DNA of 64,000 nucleotides from positions 62,001 to 126,000 of the forward strand of contig NZ_CP108539.1 of NCBI RefSeq assembly GCF_035994185.1, in the 5' to 3' direction. The notes beneath the pieces were generated by a model that did not search any database, was not told where the DNA came from, and saw only the letters and a program-made list of their open reading frames with translations. Below are positions 49,702 through 56,628 of the stretch, piece after piece. Source of the stretch: Streptomyces sp. NBC_01217 (GTDB lineage Bacteria > Actinomycetota > Actinomycetes > Streptomycetales > Streptomycetaceae). The first letter of the stretch is position 1; every line of letters begins with the position of its first letter. The position numbers and the translations under genes were made by a program.

Positions 49702-50068
49702 ACGAGCGTGGTACAACCCAGTTCGCTGGGTGAGGAGCTGGCGAGGTGTACGGCGGAGGCATGCCAGCGCTGACTTTGCCCACTCTGCCGTGATGTTCGG
49801 CGTCGGCTTCACGCCGTTCAGAGCGGTACGCGCCGCTCGGGGGCTGAGTAAATGGCGGACTGTCACACGTTCGTGCCGTGGCCGCTGGGGCTGGGCCCGG
49901 TGCGGAGGCGGCGCATTGGCGCTGTCTGAGGTCACAAGCACCTACTGGTACGGAAAGAACACCCTCCGCCACGTGAACCGGGGCTACGCAAACTTCAAGG
50001 CACAGCTCATGAACTCCATGACTCCCTATCCCCGCTACAGGTACAGGAAGTGGCGGGGCCGATTCTGA
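43805..50068 (+). CDS. RHS-repeat polymorphic toxin, right copy
   Basis: Same shell as the left copy for about 1,965 residues (ATG 43805; GTG 43784 alternative), including signal peptide, DNRLRE-like region, YD repeats and the DPLNKYDLDG junction. The tip of about 122 residues differs: RAWYNPVRWVRSWRGVRRRH, a Gly/Phe/Ala-rich part (SAVMFGVGFTPFRAVRAARG) that could enter a membrane, and a basic aromatic end. Its stop overlaps the start of a small membrane-protein gene (TGATG), the likely immunity partner. A membrane-acting toxin would fit (inference). Confidence 0.88.
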   Translation: MNRRLMAWHSGARPTPGAWRRRVAASLALTMAVTVLQGSEMVLASPLDAKAQPKQARQYATAASDIPSARVLARLSGKRVEALSERTESSTTWVNKNGSLTTELSAGPVRFKDDSEQWRDVDVELEALSDGSVQSKAHPRGLRLSGKSGTKAVSLKAAQATAATDLVTLGEGDGQITLQWRGGLPAPKLDGTRATYINAVPGADVVVEATRVGFEQFVEVKSKPAAGFSYTLPLRSKGLKVEQQKDGSLLFTDKKSKKTAVMPAPVMWDASVDKVSGEHTRRARVAMKVVKAKGGVDLVVTPDAQFLADPETKYPVTVDPSTSSLGNLFDTYVQQGETVDWSSDTELDLGNPGTTNPDGTPRTARSFITWNTAPISDALVSSAKLSLWNFHSGNTTCTAQPWEVGSAGKASTASRWTAQPAWTATKATSTETKGNPACTSAADGWINADVTTLVQEWASAKNSTSGMGLRAASETVTAQWKRVNSANNAANPPKLVVNYNYRPRTGTKQEAGPPYFSYGGAYTVNTVTPTLRDTFVDADGDKVNGTFQIFDNVTNTQVGDVIVSKYVPSGQVASVTVPAGVLTNGKTYKFRTSPYDGAHYNVGWSAWKTFTVDTAAPSAPGAISSTDYPSSAWVKGVGQAGVFNVTPPAADHNWLEWSLDGVTWTKVATGGASGAKAISLAPPKDGTHTLQVRAVDKADNKSEAVEYTFHAGPGGFVQPAEGERTARRLPLVAEADGGKYDQVSFSWRRSEADAWVKIPAGDVTSGGTAVTAWPVPLTGGKNAPLVWNTTDTVNPDGTVQIKADFTGPNSAAGSTQPLTAVVDRNASGAAAEDVGPGSVNLLTGDYTLSATDTSAFGLTVSRTASSRDPQKGGSQEGQAPIFGKEWVSGTVAEATESDYSHIRKISDTAIDVVLSEGDAIHFTANSAKSGWIPEPGSEDLTLTGSVSGSFTLTDTSGTVTEFTKPDPAVATWQVSSTLLDGLTNSTTTVVSEAVTVDGKELSRPKRVIAPTSAASAATCTATPATKGCRVVEFVYATSTTATASAFGDFTGQVKEIRMWSTEPAAAAATSKVVQSYAYDTDGRLRQEWASQISPALKTEYTYDTAGRVTGQTSAGELPWTFTYGKAGSAATAGDGMLLKASRSGLKQGTADVEEGTSATSVVYDVPLTGTKAPYAMGATNVKDWGQTDTPTDAAAVFPADAVPGAHSGDALTASDYTRADVTYMGVSGRSVNAATPGGNITTTESDRFGNTVRELTAANRAIALGVSANDRAAQADLGIAQLPSAERANLLSTTSLYNETGTREMEELGPLHRIDLTADLKSGTTTLVSAGSSVTARSWTVNEYDAGRPTDGTATVKDQVTKTTTGAQVREHPSVHGETRALQSVYDWAKGLPTQTIKDPGGLAITETTQYDAQGRVTKQQLPGATGTDAGTRVTSYWSATGTGACNGRPEWADQLCSTGPAGAITGGGTNPANLPTSTTTYDWWGNAATVTDTANGTTRTTATTYDNAGRATKVAITGGLGQAVPESTTSYDPATGLAVKVTSPTGGTITKAFDKLGRQISYTDADGGVTTTEYDLLNRPVKVSDNVPSTVTLTYDHAAEPRGLVTKTTDSIAGVFQATYDADGSVATEKLPGGYTLTQNEDTTGSATERTYTRDSDGVIVVSDTTTESVHGQVTRHAGWSDQTYGYDATGRLTTVEDTADTICTKRTYTFDNRTNRKTRNTAAGAPGTDCPTTGGTTTTHTYDSADRLVDTGYTYDNLGRTTALPGSTIGYHANDLAYQITAGTQRQTWQLDANQQRFRSFKTETGSGTTWTQTGSKTNHYDSDGDNPRWITEDTTTGALTRNVESATGNLAATTSKTGETVLQLTTIHGDIALQLPLDTAKPPVALDSDEYGNPRTGQSATRYNWLGAKQRSTETPNNLTLMGVRLYNPTTGRFLSLDPVYGGNANAYEYVHADPLNKYDLDGRAWYNPVRWVRSWRGVRRRHASADFAHSAVMFGVGFTPFRAVRAARGLSKWRTVTRSCRGRWGWARCGGGALALSEVTSTYWYGKNTLRHVNRGYANFKAQLMNSMTPYPRYRYRKWRGRF

Positions 50069-50259
50069 TGCGTGAGTGCGACGGAAGGAAGATCCTCAAA
50101 ACTCATGCCTACTGGGCGCTTGTAGCACTCATCACGATGGACAGTCCGATCGATCTCGGTGTCATTGCCGTTGTTCAGAAAGCGTTCCTCGCAGTACTGA
50201 CTGTGGCCGTGATCTGGGAGACGTCGCGCTACATTGTCCACCGCTGTAAGCGGAGCTGA
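50068..50259 (+). CDS. Candidate immunity protein for the right RHS toxin, small membrane protein (63 aa)
   Basis: ATG 50068 shares its A with the RHS stop. The 63 residues hold two hydrophobic segments (YWALVALITM and KAFLAVLTVAVIWE) with basic ends. Immediate coupling to a toxin tip is the classical place of an immunity gene. A membrane immunity protein is usual when the toxin forms pores or acts from the periplasm side. Confidence 0.65.
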   Translation: MRECDGRKILKTHAYWALVALITMDSPIDLGVIAVVQKAFLAVLTVAVIWETSRYIVHRCKRS

Positions 50260-50310
50260 TCCTCGCCGTCCAGCGGCTTCCCACCAGGCTGTCGCATTGC
50301 ACTTCACACA

Positions 50311-50339
50311 CTTTGGCCCCGCCCATAGCGGGGCCAAAG
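50311..50339 (+). terminator. Terminator after RHS/immunity pair
   Basis: CTTTGGCCCCGC pairs with GCGGGGCCAAAG around CCATA: 12-bp perfect stem, 52 bp after the immunity stop. Confidence 0.8.
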
Positions 50340-50492
50340 TCATATACGGGCAAATCGCCTACCCTGCCAACGGCAGGCCCAGATTCCCGTTCCGGACCCG
50401 GCTGTCCGCGTGGACACGTTGGAACCTCGATCCCACACTCGCGTCTGGGGTGGGCTGGCGTCACAGTGCCGCTCTCACGGTGGACGCTACGA

Positions 50493-50519
50493 GGACCAGG
50501 AGTCGGCGACTCCTGGTCC
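50493..50519. terminator. Hairpin between convergent genes
   Basis: GGACCAGGAGTC pairs with GACTCCTGGTCC over a GGC loop. It lies between the + strand immunity gene and the reverse DUF1906-like gene and may end both. The rest of 50340-50691 shows no convincing gene. Confidence 0.65.
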
Positions 50520-50691
50520 CCTCCCCCGGCGTGCTTCACGGGCTGAAGTCACGAAGCTCCACGCTGTCGCTCCCGGCGTCGACCTGCTGTACATCAACCA
50601 ACCGCTGTGCCCGGGGGCGAGCTGCCTGACCGTCGCAGTTCGGCCGAACGGCCGCGGCCGAGAGTCATGCTGCGGGCACCGTGAGTTGATC

Positions 50692-51534
50692 TCAGCCGGT
50701 GATCGCGACCGGGGCATCCCATGCGTTGCGGTCGACGGTGATCGTGTATCCGCCGCGAGACTCCCTGCTGTTGACCATGTACTGGTGGCCGCGGCTGTGG
50801 TCAGCGAACTGTGTGGCACCCCATGGCCAGTCCGTTGTAGTCGTGTTCTTCTTGTCCCACATTGCGTACCAGAGGTTCCCCGGCAGGTCGGTCTTGTTCG
50901 TGGCAGTAGCGATGGCTTTAGCGCTGGAGCTGCTGAAGCCGTAGAAGCCGCTGCGGTAAGTCTTTGCCCGCAGTGTCTTGGTGAAGGAGCGCACGTAGGC
51001 CAGCACGGCGTCGTTGCACGCCTTGTTGGTGATGTCGTACGGCTCCATGTCGAGGTAGATCGGGGTGCCGGCCTTCATGCCGAGCGCCGATGCCTTGGCG
51101 ACTGCGTCCTTGGCGTTGCTTGCGCCGAGGGACGCCGCTGTCGAGGCGGTGAATTTCTCCGGGTTCGCACTCTTCTGGCAGGGTGGCTGAGCGCCTACGT
51201 AGATCGGTATCAGCTTCCAGCCGCTGGAGCTGACCGACTTCACCCAGGACGCAGTCAAGTTCGGCTGAGTGCAACCGCGGTTCCTACCACCAACGTAGAC
51301 CGCGGCAGCACCATAGAAACCCGTGCGCCAGGCTTTCATCGCCGGAAGCGACGGCGCCGTGCAGGTGTCGAACGCCCGGCCGGTATAAGTCTTCTGCGCA
51401 GGCCACGACGTGGCCGCCATCGACGTCTGTGCCGCGACTCCGGCACCTGCGACAACGGCAGCACCCGCCGTTACCCAGGCAATGTATCGGCCTCTTTTGG
51501 ACAGTCGGTGACTGGACATCCCCACCCCATTCAT
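50692..51534 (-). CDS. Secreted DUF1906 (glycoside-hydrolase-like) protein (280 aa)
   Basis: ATG 51534 (ATG 51519 also possible). Signal peptide or anchor YIAWVTAGAAVVAGAGVAA, then a mature domain beginning TYTGRAFDTCTAPSLPAMKA with GFYGAAAVYVGG, the pattern of DUF1906 proteins, a TIM-barrel fold related to glycoside hydrolases. Acidic TPIYLDMEPYD could be the active-site strand. The end GGYTITVDRNAWDAP contains the last conserved part. Probably an exported cell-wall-acting or binding protein; substrate unknown. Confidence 0.8.
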   Translation of the reverse strand: MNGVGMSSHRLSKRGRYIAWVTAGAAVVAGAGVAAQTSMAATSWPAQKTYTGRAFDTCTAPSLPAMKAWRTGFYGAAAVYVGGRNRGCTQPNLTASWVKSVSSSGWKLIPIYVGAQPPCQKSANPEKFTASTAASLGASNAKDAVAKASALGMKAGTPIYLDMEPYDITNKACNDAVLAYVRSFTKTLRAKTYRSGFYGFSSSSAKAIATATNKTDLPGNLWYAMWDKKNTTTTDWPWGATQFADHSRGHQYMVNSRESRGGYTITVDRNAWDAPVAITG

Positions 51535-51982
51535 GATTGCGGCGCGCTGCGACAGCCGACGCGACTGCAGAAGACACGTACGCAGCACGGCGCAACGAGG
51601 TACGGATGCAGCCGATGGCACACGCAGTATTCTCACTCCGGGAACCCGGAGCGGATCGCACAATAGTCGACGCTCGCATCAACGCCGCCCGGCCACCGAC
51701 CGGGAACAGCAGACCGCGACCCGGACCCGGGCAGCCCGTTCTTCTTGGGGCTGACATCCACAAATGCCCGGCGGCGCTGCCCTGACGCCGGGGCTTCTGC
51801 AACCAGCCTCCTGCCGAGACGGAGCGCGGTCAGTTTGTCCGTGGGCCAGCTCGATCCGTCGTTCATGAGGCCCATTCTGGATCCCGGCCCCGCAGAGGTA
51901 GGGAGCCGGCCAGGCGGTCACTTCTGGGGATTCCTCAGCCGGCCGCACCGAAGCGCCATCACCACCACCGTCGACGATGCAA

Positions 51983-52016
51983 AGCGGCTCGGCTGGGAGG
52001 TCCCAGCCGAGCCGCT
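51983..52016. terminator. Strong bidirectional hairpin in a 900-bp gene-free stretch
   Basis: AGCGGCTCGGCTGGGA pairs perfectly with TCCCAGCCGAGCCGCT around GG, preceded by AAA and followed by GCTT. The stretch 51535-52443 has no convincing gene. It holds this terminator and, near its end, two parS-like palindromes before parA. Confidence 0.7.
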
Positions 52017-52230
52017 GCTTAGACTGCTCGCCATACACGCCAGTGATCACGTGTTGCGACGACCCCTGGAAAGCGCCCACCGCAGGGAGTGCGGGCCTTC
52101 GTGCGTTTCAAGGCTTCACGGCGAGTCGGCACCCCAACCGTGCGAGCGCCGCTTTGCCACCGTGGGGAGAAGGGCCTTCGCTCCCGCATGGCTGGAACGA
52201 CTGGTGTGGACCTGAGCGCGTGAGTGCGAA

Positions 52231-52247
52231 TCAAAACCGGGTTTTGA
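52231..52247. promoter_or_regulatory. parS-like palindrome 1
   Basis: TCAAAACC-G-GGTTTTGA, perfect 8-bp arms, about 200 bp before parA. AT-rich in a GC-rich setting, and repeated at 52316 and within parB. A likely ParB binding site and autoregulatory operator. Confidence 0.7.
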
Positions 52248-52315
52248 ACTCTGGTGAAGTCGGCCCGGGGCGACTTCACCAACCCCCTCACAGTGGCCAT
52301 CGCCTGTCGAGAGTT

Positions 52316-52332
52316 TCAAAACCCGGTTTTGG
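52316..52332. promoter_or_regulatory. parS-like palindrome 2
   Basis: TCAAAACC-C-GGTTTTGG, one mismatch from perfect symmetry, 85 bp downstream of the first copy and about 110 bp before parA. Confidence 0.7.
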
Positions 52333-52443
52333 AACCGGCAAGCCGAGGCGCCGCTCACTGAGGCATGCGTGGCATCCTGTCTCAGTCCGCTAGTACCGAC
52401 CCAACCGGGCCGGGAAGCATACGGAGCATCAGGAGTACCACCC

Positions 52444-53178
52444 ATGGCACGGATCACCGCGCTCATCAACCGCAAAGGTGGAGTCGGCAAGTCGACTATC
52501 ACCGTGAACACAGCGGCCATCACCGCCCACGTGCTGGGCCAAGCCCCCGAAGGCGACCCCCACTACGTCGCCGCTGTCTCCGCCGACCCACAGGGCTCCA
52601 CCACTTGGTGGTCAGAACGAGTCGGTGAGCATCTGCCCTTCTCCTTCCAGCAGATCAACTCCAGGGACGATCTCGAACTGTTCTCTGACCTGAAGAAGTC
52701 CCGCAAGGTCAGGCACGCCTTCATCGACACCCCCGGCTGGATGGACCTACCCGAGGACGAGAAGGAGGAAGCCGGCGACCCCTTTGGTAAGAGCACCGCC
52801 GCTGACGCCATGCGGGCCGTCCTCTCCAACGCCGACGACATCATCATCCCGGTCGAGCCCGAACCCCTCGGCTTCATGCCTACTCGCGACACCATCGAAG
52901 AGGTCGTCAAGCCGCTCGGCATCCCCTACCTGGTCGTCATCAACAACTGGGACCCTCGCGACGGCGAGGCCGATCTCGAACAGACCAAGGACTTCGTCCG
53001 GGCCCAGGGTTGGAAACTGGCGAACACGGTAATCCGGCACTACAAGGTCCACACCCGAGCAGCCCTCGAGGGCACCGTCGTCACTCAGTACAAGAAGAAC
53101 CGTGTAGCAATGGAAGCTCGCGAGGACTTCTACCAGCTCGCCCTAGAGCTTGGCGCAGGCAAGAAGGACCGTCGCTGA
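52444..53178 (+). CDS. parA: ParA-type partition ATPase
   Basis: ATG 52444; 244 residues. Deviant Walker A KGGVGKSTITVNTA near residues 11-24, Walker A' in VSADPQGSTTWW, and the catalytic Asp strand HAFIDTPGW. IIIPVEPEPLGFMPT and LVVINNWDPRDGE are typical ParA parts. It should form ATP-dependent patches on the nucleoid that move ParB-bound plasmids. The stop overlaps the parB start (TGATG). parS-like sites upstream suggest self-regulation. Confidence 0.92.
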   Translation: MARITALINRKGGVGKSTITVNTAAITAHVLGQAPEGDPHYVAAVSADPQGSTTWWSERVGEHLPFSFQQINSRDDLELFSDLKKSRKVRHAFIDTPGWMDLPEDEKEEAGDPFGKSTAADAMRAVLSNADDIIIPVEPEPLGFMPTRDTIEEVVKPLGIPYLVVINNWDPRDGEADLEQTKDFVRAQGWKLANTVIRHYKVHTRAALEGTVVTQYKKNRVAMEAREDFYQLALELGAGKKDRR

Positions 53179-54323
53179 TGGCCGCTAAGAAGCCCTGGGC
53201 CGAACTCCTTGACGGGCCCGGCAAGACCGCGAAGAAGAGCACGGGCACCACCGAACAGCCCGCCAACTTCGAAACGCCGCCGACCACCGTGTACATGCAC
53301 ACGGTCATCGGCAATCCCGGAAACCCGCGCACCGAGCTCGACTACACCGATGAGGACGCGGAGTTCCGCGAGCTGAAGGAGTCCATGCGATCAGTGGGCC
53401 AGTTGCAGCCCGCAGTCGCCATGTCGAGCGAGGCTTTTCGGCGTGCCAAGCCTGAACACGCCGATGCTGTGGGCGACGCTGACTGGGTCGTCATCCTCGG
53501 CAACAGGCGTTTCCACGCGGCCAAGCAGCTCGGCTGGACCAAGTTCGAGATCCGCGTCCGAGACCGCCTCGGCAACGCAGATGACGACAAGGTCGATGAA
53601 GCCGTCATCATCGAGAACATCCACCGCAAGAACATTCCGCCTTACAAGGAGGCACAGTTCCTGCAACGGATGGTGGATCGCCACGGGTCTCAGGAGAAGG
53701 TAGCCGAGCGCATTGGCAAGTCCCAGATGTATGTCTCCAATCGCCTGACGCTGCTCAACCTGGCGCCGGAACTGAGAGACGTCCTCGACACCAAGCAGAT
53801 CAAGGTGAAGACAGCCGAGCAGATCGCCAAGATCAAGGACCCAGAGGAGCAAAAGGCCAGAGCGGCAGCGGAGATCCAGAAGGCTGCCCAGCCGAAGGAA
53901 CGGAAGCCGCGGAGACCGAAGACAGGTCCAGCCCCTGGCCTGGTTCAAAACCCGGTTTTGAACCAGGGGCCGTCCGAGACACCCCAGAAGGCGACCGCAA
54001 CCACGTTCTCCAGTGAGAACCAAGGGCTGCTGACTCAGAGCGTCGTGCCCGAGCCACGTCCCGATACCGATCAGCCACAACCTACAGCCGGAGGGACGTC
54101 ACCTCTTCCGGTGGCATGGGACAACGGAGCCAGCCTCATGGACCTGGCTTTCACGCGGCTGGATGACCGTCAGAGAAGCCTCTTCATCCAGCGCTACTTC
54201 CAGCGGAGCCAAGGCGTGGAACAGGTAGCTGCGGACATGAGGGGCCAGCTCCGCCCTGAGGACTGTTCGGCCCTGGCCGCGATCCTGCAGCAAGTCTCCA
54301 TCCTCATGACAAAGTACGAGTAG
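53178..54323 (+). CDS. parB: ParB-type centromere-binding protein
   Basis: ATG 53178, coupled to parA; 381 residues. N-terminal ParB/Srx fold: LKESMRSVGQLQPAV, VILGNRRFHAAKQLG (arginine motif for CTP binding) and IIENIHRKNIPPYKEAQFLQ. Central helix-turn-helix: HGSQEKVAERIGKSQMYVSN. A Pro/Arg/Lys linker follows, then a C-terminal helical dimer domain. The linker codes a perfect parS-like palindrome, so the protein segment VQNPVLNQ is partly dictated by DNA. Expected to load on parS and slide. Confidence 0.92.
   Translation: MAAKKPWAELLDGPGKTAKKSTGTTEQPANFETPPTTVYMHTVIGNPGNPRTELDYTDEDAEFRELKESMRSVGQLQPAVAMSSEAFRRAKPEHADAVGDADWVVILGNRRFHAAKQLGWTKFEIRVRDRLGNADDDKVDEAVIIENIHRKNIPPYKEAQFLQRMVDRHGSQEKVAERIGKSQMYVSNRLTLLNLAPELRDVLDTKQIKVKTAEQIAKIKDPEEQKARAAAEIQKAAQPKERKPRRPKTGPAPGLVQNPVLNQGPSETPQKATATTFSSENQGLLTQSVVPEPRPDTDQPQPTAGGTSPLPVAWDNGASLMDLAFTRLDDRQRSLFIQRYFQRSQGVEQVAADMRGQLRPEDCSALAAILQQVSILMTKYE
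53941..53965. promoter_or_regulatory. parS-like palindrome 3, inside parB
   Basis: Perfect 12-bp arms around a central C; core TTCAAAACCCGGTTTTGAA. The strongest of the three copies, within the coding region of the ParB linker. Best candidate for the main centromere. Confidence 0.78.
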
Positions 54324-54334
54324 CTCACAAACCC

Positions 54335-54372
54335 AGGCCCCACTCCCCAACACACAAGAGGGAGTGGGGCCT
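54335..54372 (+). terminator. Terminator after parB
   Basis: AGGCCCCACTCCC pairs with GGGAGTGGGGCCT over a 12-nt loop, 11 bp past the parB stop. Confidence 0.8.
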
Positions 54373-54532
54373 TGACATGTTCGTGTCCCGCCTCGACGGT
54401 GCGCGAGGTCCTGGGGCACTGCAAACGAGGATCTCTGCATGCTCGGGCCACAGTTGTGGACACGGGTCCTGAGGCTTTCTCGTTTTCCCGAATCTCGAAC
54501 TGCTTCCGTACAGCGGCCGCAAGATAGGCGGC

Positions 54533-55015
54533 ATGACAACGGTGGAGGGAACGCAGGCGGCTCCAGAGCCGCCGGGGCTGGTGGAGAGGGCTCGTGGCGG
54601 GGCGGACAGAACACGGGCCCGGCTGATGGCGCGGTGGAGGCGTCCGGCGCTCGAACGGGTGCGGACGGCTGCGAACGGCATCCGTCAGGACACGGCCGGG
54701 ACGGCGGCGGTGCGGGAGAAGCTAGGTGTCCCACGCACGGTGACGGTGGGCGTGCGGGAATCGGTGCGGGCGTTCCACCGAGGGCGGCACGTGCCCAGCC
54801 CATGGCAGCGGATCGCGGCCCTGTATGCGGTTGTTGTGGGCTTTGTGATCTCGGTAAATGCAGTGCGGGCTGCGGTGCCGGTGCTTCCGGAGCTTGTGGC
54901 ACGGCAGGCAGAGCGGTGGTCTACCGGAGTCGGGCAGGCGCCGGTACTGCTCGTGCCCATCGCATTCGCCATACCGATGATTTCCACGCTGGCGCTGTTG
55001 ACCTTGGTCTCATGA
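54533..55015 (+). CDS. Membrane protein of unknown function (160 aa)
   Basis: ATG 54533. The N-terminal 90 residues are basic and soluble (ARARGGADRTRARLMARWRR-type composition), followed by two membrane helices (IAALYAVVVGFVISVNAVRA and PVLLVPIAFAIPMISTLALL). Its stop overlaps the next ATG (ATGA), so the two membrane proteins are made together. No family recognised. Confidence 0.65.
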   Translation: MTTVEGTQAAPEPPGLVERARGGADRTRARLMARWRRPALERVRTAANGIRQDTAGTAAVREKLGVPRTVTVGVRESVRAFHRGRHVPSPWQRIAALYAVVVGFVISVNAVRAAVPVLPELVARQAERWSTGVGQAPVLLVPIAFAIPMISTLALLTLVS

Positions 55016-55635
55016 TCTGGCTCGTGGCGGTGAACCTCGTCTCCTTCGCTTTCATGGGGAAGGTACGCGCGTTCAGGCTGCTCGTGGCGGCTTTGGACGC
55101 AGTCAGAGATTGCGGCTCCGTGTACGGCGCGGCGGGCCCGAAGCGGACCGAGGGGCTGCGGGCGCTCGCCGTGTCCATGAGCACCGTCAGAAAGAATCTG
55201 CGCCGCGCACACCGGGTCCAGGGGAGCCTGCCTCGTCGCGGCAGCCGTGTGAAGACGGTACGGGCCCACGTGAGGCGCGTCGTGAAGTGCCTGGACGCCG
55301 CCGAGGGTCGGATCGACGTGGACGGGGACTGTGCACTCCCCGCGCTCGTCTCCCTCCTGGACCACATCGCCGACCGCTACGCCGACGGCCGACTCGCCGC
55401 GCTACTCGATGAGGAAAAGCTGACCAACTACCCGGCCGGACGGGATTGGGAGGCTCTGCGCCTCGCACTTCTTGCCGTGGTCATCGGGGCGGGGGCGGTC
55501 GGCGCCGGGTTCCTCGCACTGTCCGATCCAGTGGCCACCATCTTCGTCGCAAGTGTCGGCGTCCTGGGGGTTGCGTTGCTGTACCGCAAGAACTTGAAGC
55601 AGGGGATCGGCCTCCTCGATTTGTGGCGGCCGTGA
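55012..55635 (+). CDS. Membrane protein of unknown function (207 aa)
   Basis: ATG 55012 in ATGA overlap. N-terminal membrane helix (WLVAVNLVSFAFMG), a basic cytoplasmic stretch of about 120 residues rich in Arg/Val and a C-terminal pair of hydrophobic helices (LRLALLAVVIGAGAVGAGFL; PVATIFVASVGVLGVALLY). Probably forms a complex with the upstream 160-aa protein. Function unknown. Confidence 0.65.
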   Translation: MIWLVAVNLVSFAFMGKVRAFRLLVAALDAVRDCGSVYGAAGPKRTEGLRALAVSMSTVRKNLRRAHRVQGSLPRRGSRVKTVRAHVRRVVKCLDAAEGRIDVDGDCALPALVSLLDHIADRYADGRLAALLDEEKLTNYPAGRDWEALRLALLAVVIGAGAVGAGFLALSDPVATIFVASVGVLGVALLYRKNLKQGIGLLDLWRP

Positions 55636-55642
55636 CCAACTG

Positions 55643-56060
55643 ATGTCCGCCTGGCGGCTGGTGGCACGGCTCTCACTTCAAGAGCAAACGCCTCATCCCC
55701 CCTCCGCGGCCGACAACCTGGTGCGCCTATATCTGCGCCGCGCCAAGTACATGGCGGGCAGTGACTTCGACGCCCCATACGCCAGGAGCAGCGCAAGCTC
55801 CAGGAACTCCTCCCACCGCAGATGCGCACATCAACAGCGAACCGCTGCGCGACGATGACGATCCCGCCTTCGCCCAGATGACGGCCAAGGAGATCGGCGA
55901 CGTCACCCTGCTGGCACGGATCACTGAATCACTCCCAGAGGAAGGGGACGATATGAAAACGGCCCGAAGCGCGATCACCGCAACGGTTGTCCGTGCCGGT
56001 GAGTGGACGACCCTGGTCTCCCTAAAGCAATGGCACCGAGGGCAGATCCTCGTGAGGAAC
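55643..56060 (+). pseudogene. Possible decayed gene read in several frames
   Basis: ATG 55643 reads SAWRLVARLSLQEQ and on to about 55785. A second frame then gives RQEQRKLQELLPPQMRT, and a third DPAFAQMTAKEIGDVTLLAR with ITESLPEEGDD. Each piece looks coding but none gives a whole protein, which suggests a gene broken by frameshifts. Not recognised; weak evidence. Confidence 0.3.
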
Positions 56061-56129
56061 GACGTGCTGGGGTTGCGCGCAGCCGCCCCCCCCGATGATC
56101 GTGGCTCGCCTGGCATCGGTTGGCCGCGT

Positions 56130-56339
56130 TTACTCCGTGGTGGCACGGTGTCGGATGTCCGCGTACACCCCCGCCCTCACGCCCGCCTCTCCTGGGGCAC
56201 GCCACACCGGAGTGATTCCGGAAGTGGCCCACCGCTGCTGCAGGCTGTCCATCACCGCACGGATGGTGTCCTCGTCGGCGGCGGCGACGTCCAGGACCAC
56301 GAGGCCCGGCTCGGTGATGTGCTGCTCATCGATACGCAT
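56130..56339 (-). CDS. DUF6207-like small protein (69 aa)
   Basis: ATG 56339; GGAGG lies unusually close (1 nt), so the start may differ. The sequence HITEPGLVVLDVAAADEDTI and LQQRWATSGITPVWRAPGEA matches my memory of DUF6207 proteins, small actinobacterial proteins of unknown function often near mobile elements. Reading upstream of the start loses coding character. Confidence 0.65.
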   Translation of the reverse strand: MRIDEQHITEPGLVVLDVAAADEDTIRAVMDSLQQRWATSGITPVWRAPGEAGVRAGVYADIRHRATTE

Positions 56340-56628
56340 GCCTCCGATGACGACGCGGTACGGCGGCCCGGTTCGCCGATAGCCGCACGACCGCCCGGAC
56401 GAGTGACAGCCGTAGCCGTGCTGCCCGCCGCAGGTCGCGGGGGTACCACCGGGCCAGTAGACAGGGAGGTGCAGTCTGCGGTCTGTGACAGGACGACCTG
56501 GACTGCTGCCCCTCACGCCGCGGCCCGCGCCACCCCAGAGGGCGCGGGCCCCGGCGACACTCGGCGGAAGGAGCCGACCGGTGGTGCCAGGCCCGAAGCC
56601 CACACCCGTCACCCTGGCTGGCTGACAG

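Noticed and set aside
36836..49972. Large open frames opposite the RHS genes (500-611 codons)
   Set aside because: They mirror each other exactly in both arms and have Val/Gly-rich composition typical of antisense frames; the RHS frames carry signal peptide and YD repeats.
51745..52215. Open frame of 156 codons before parA
   Set aside because: Ser/Arg/Pro-rich with no ribosome site; it spans a strong terminator hairpin, so treated as non-coding.
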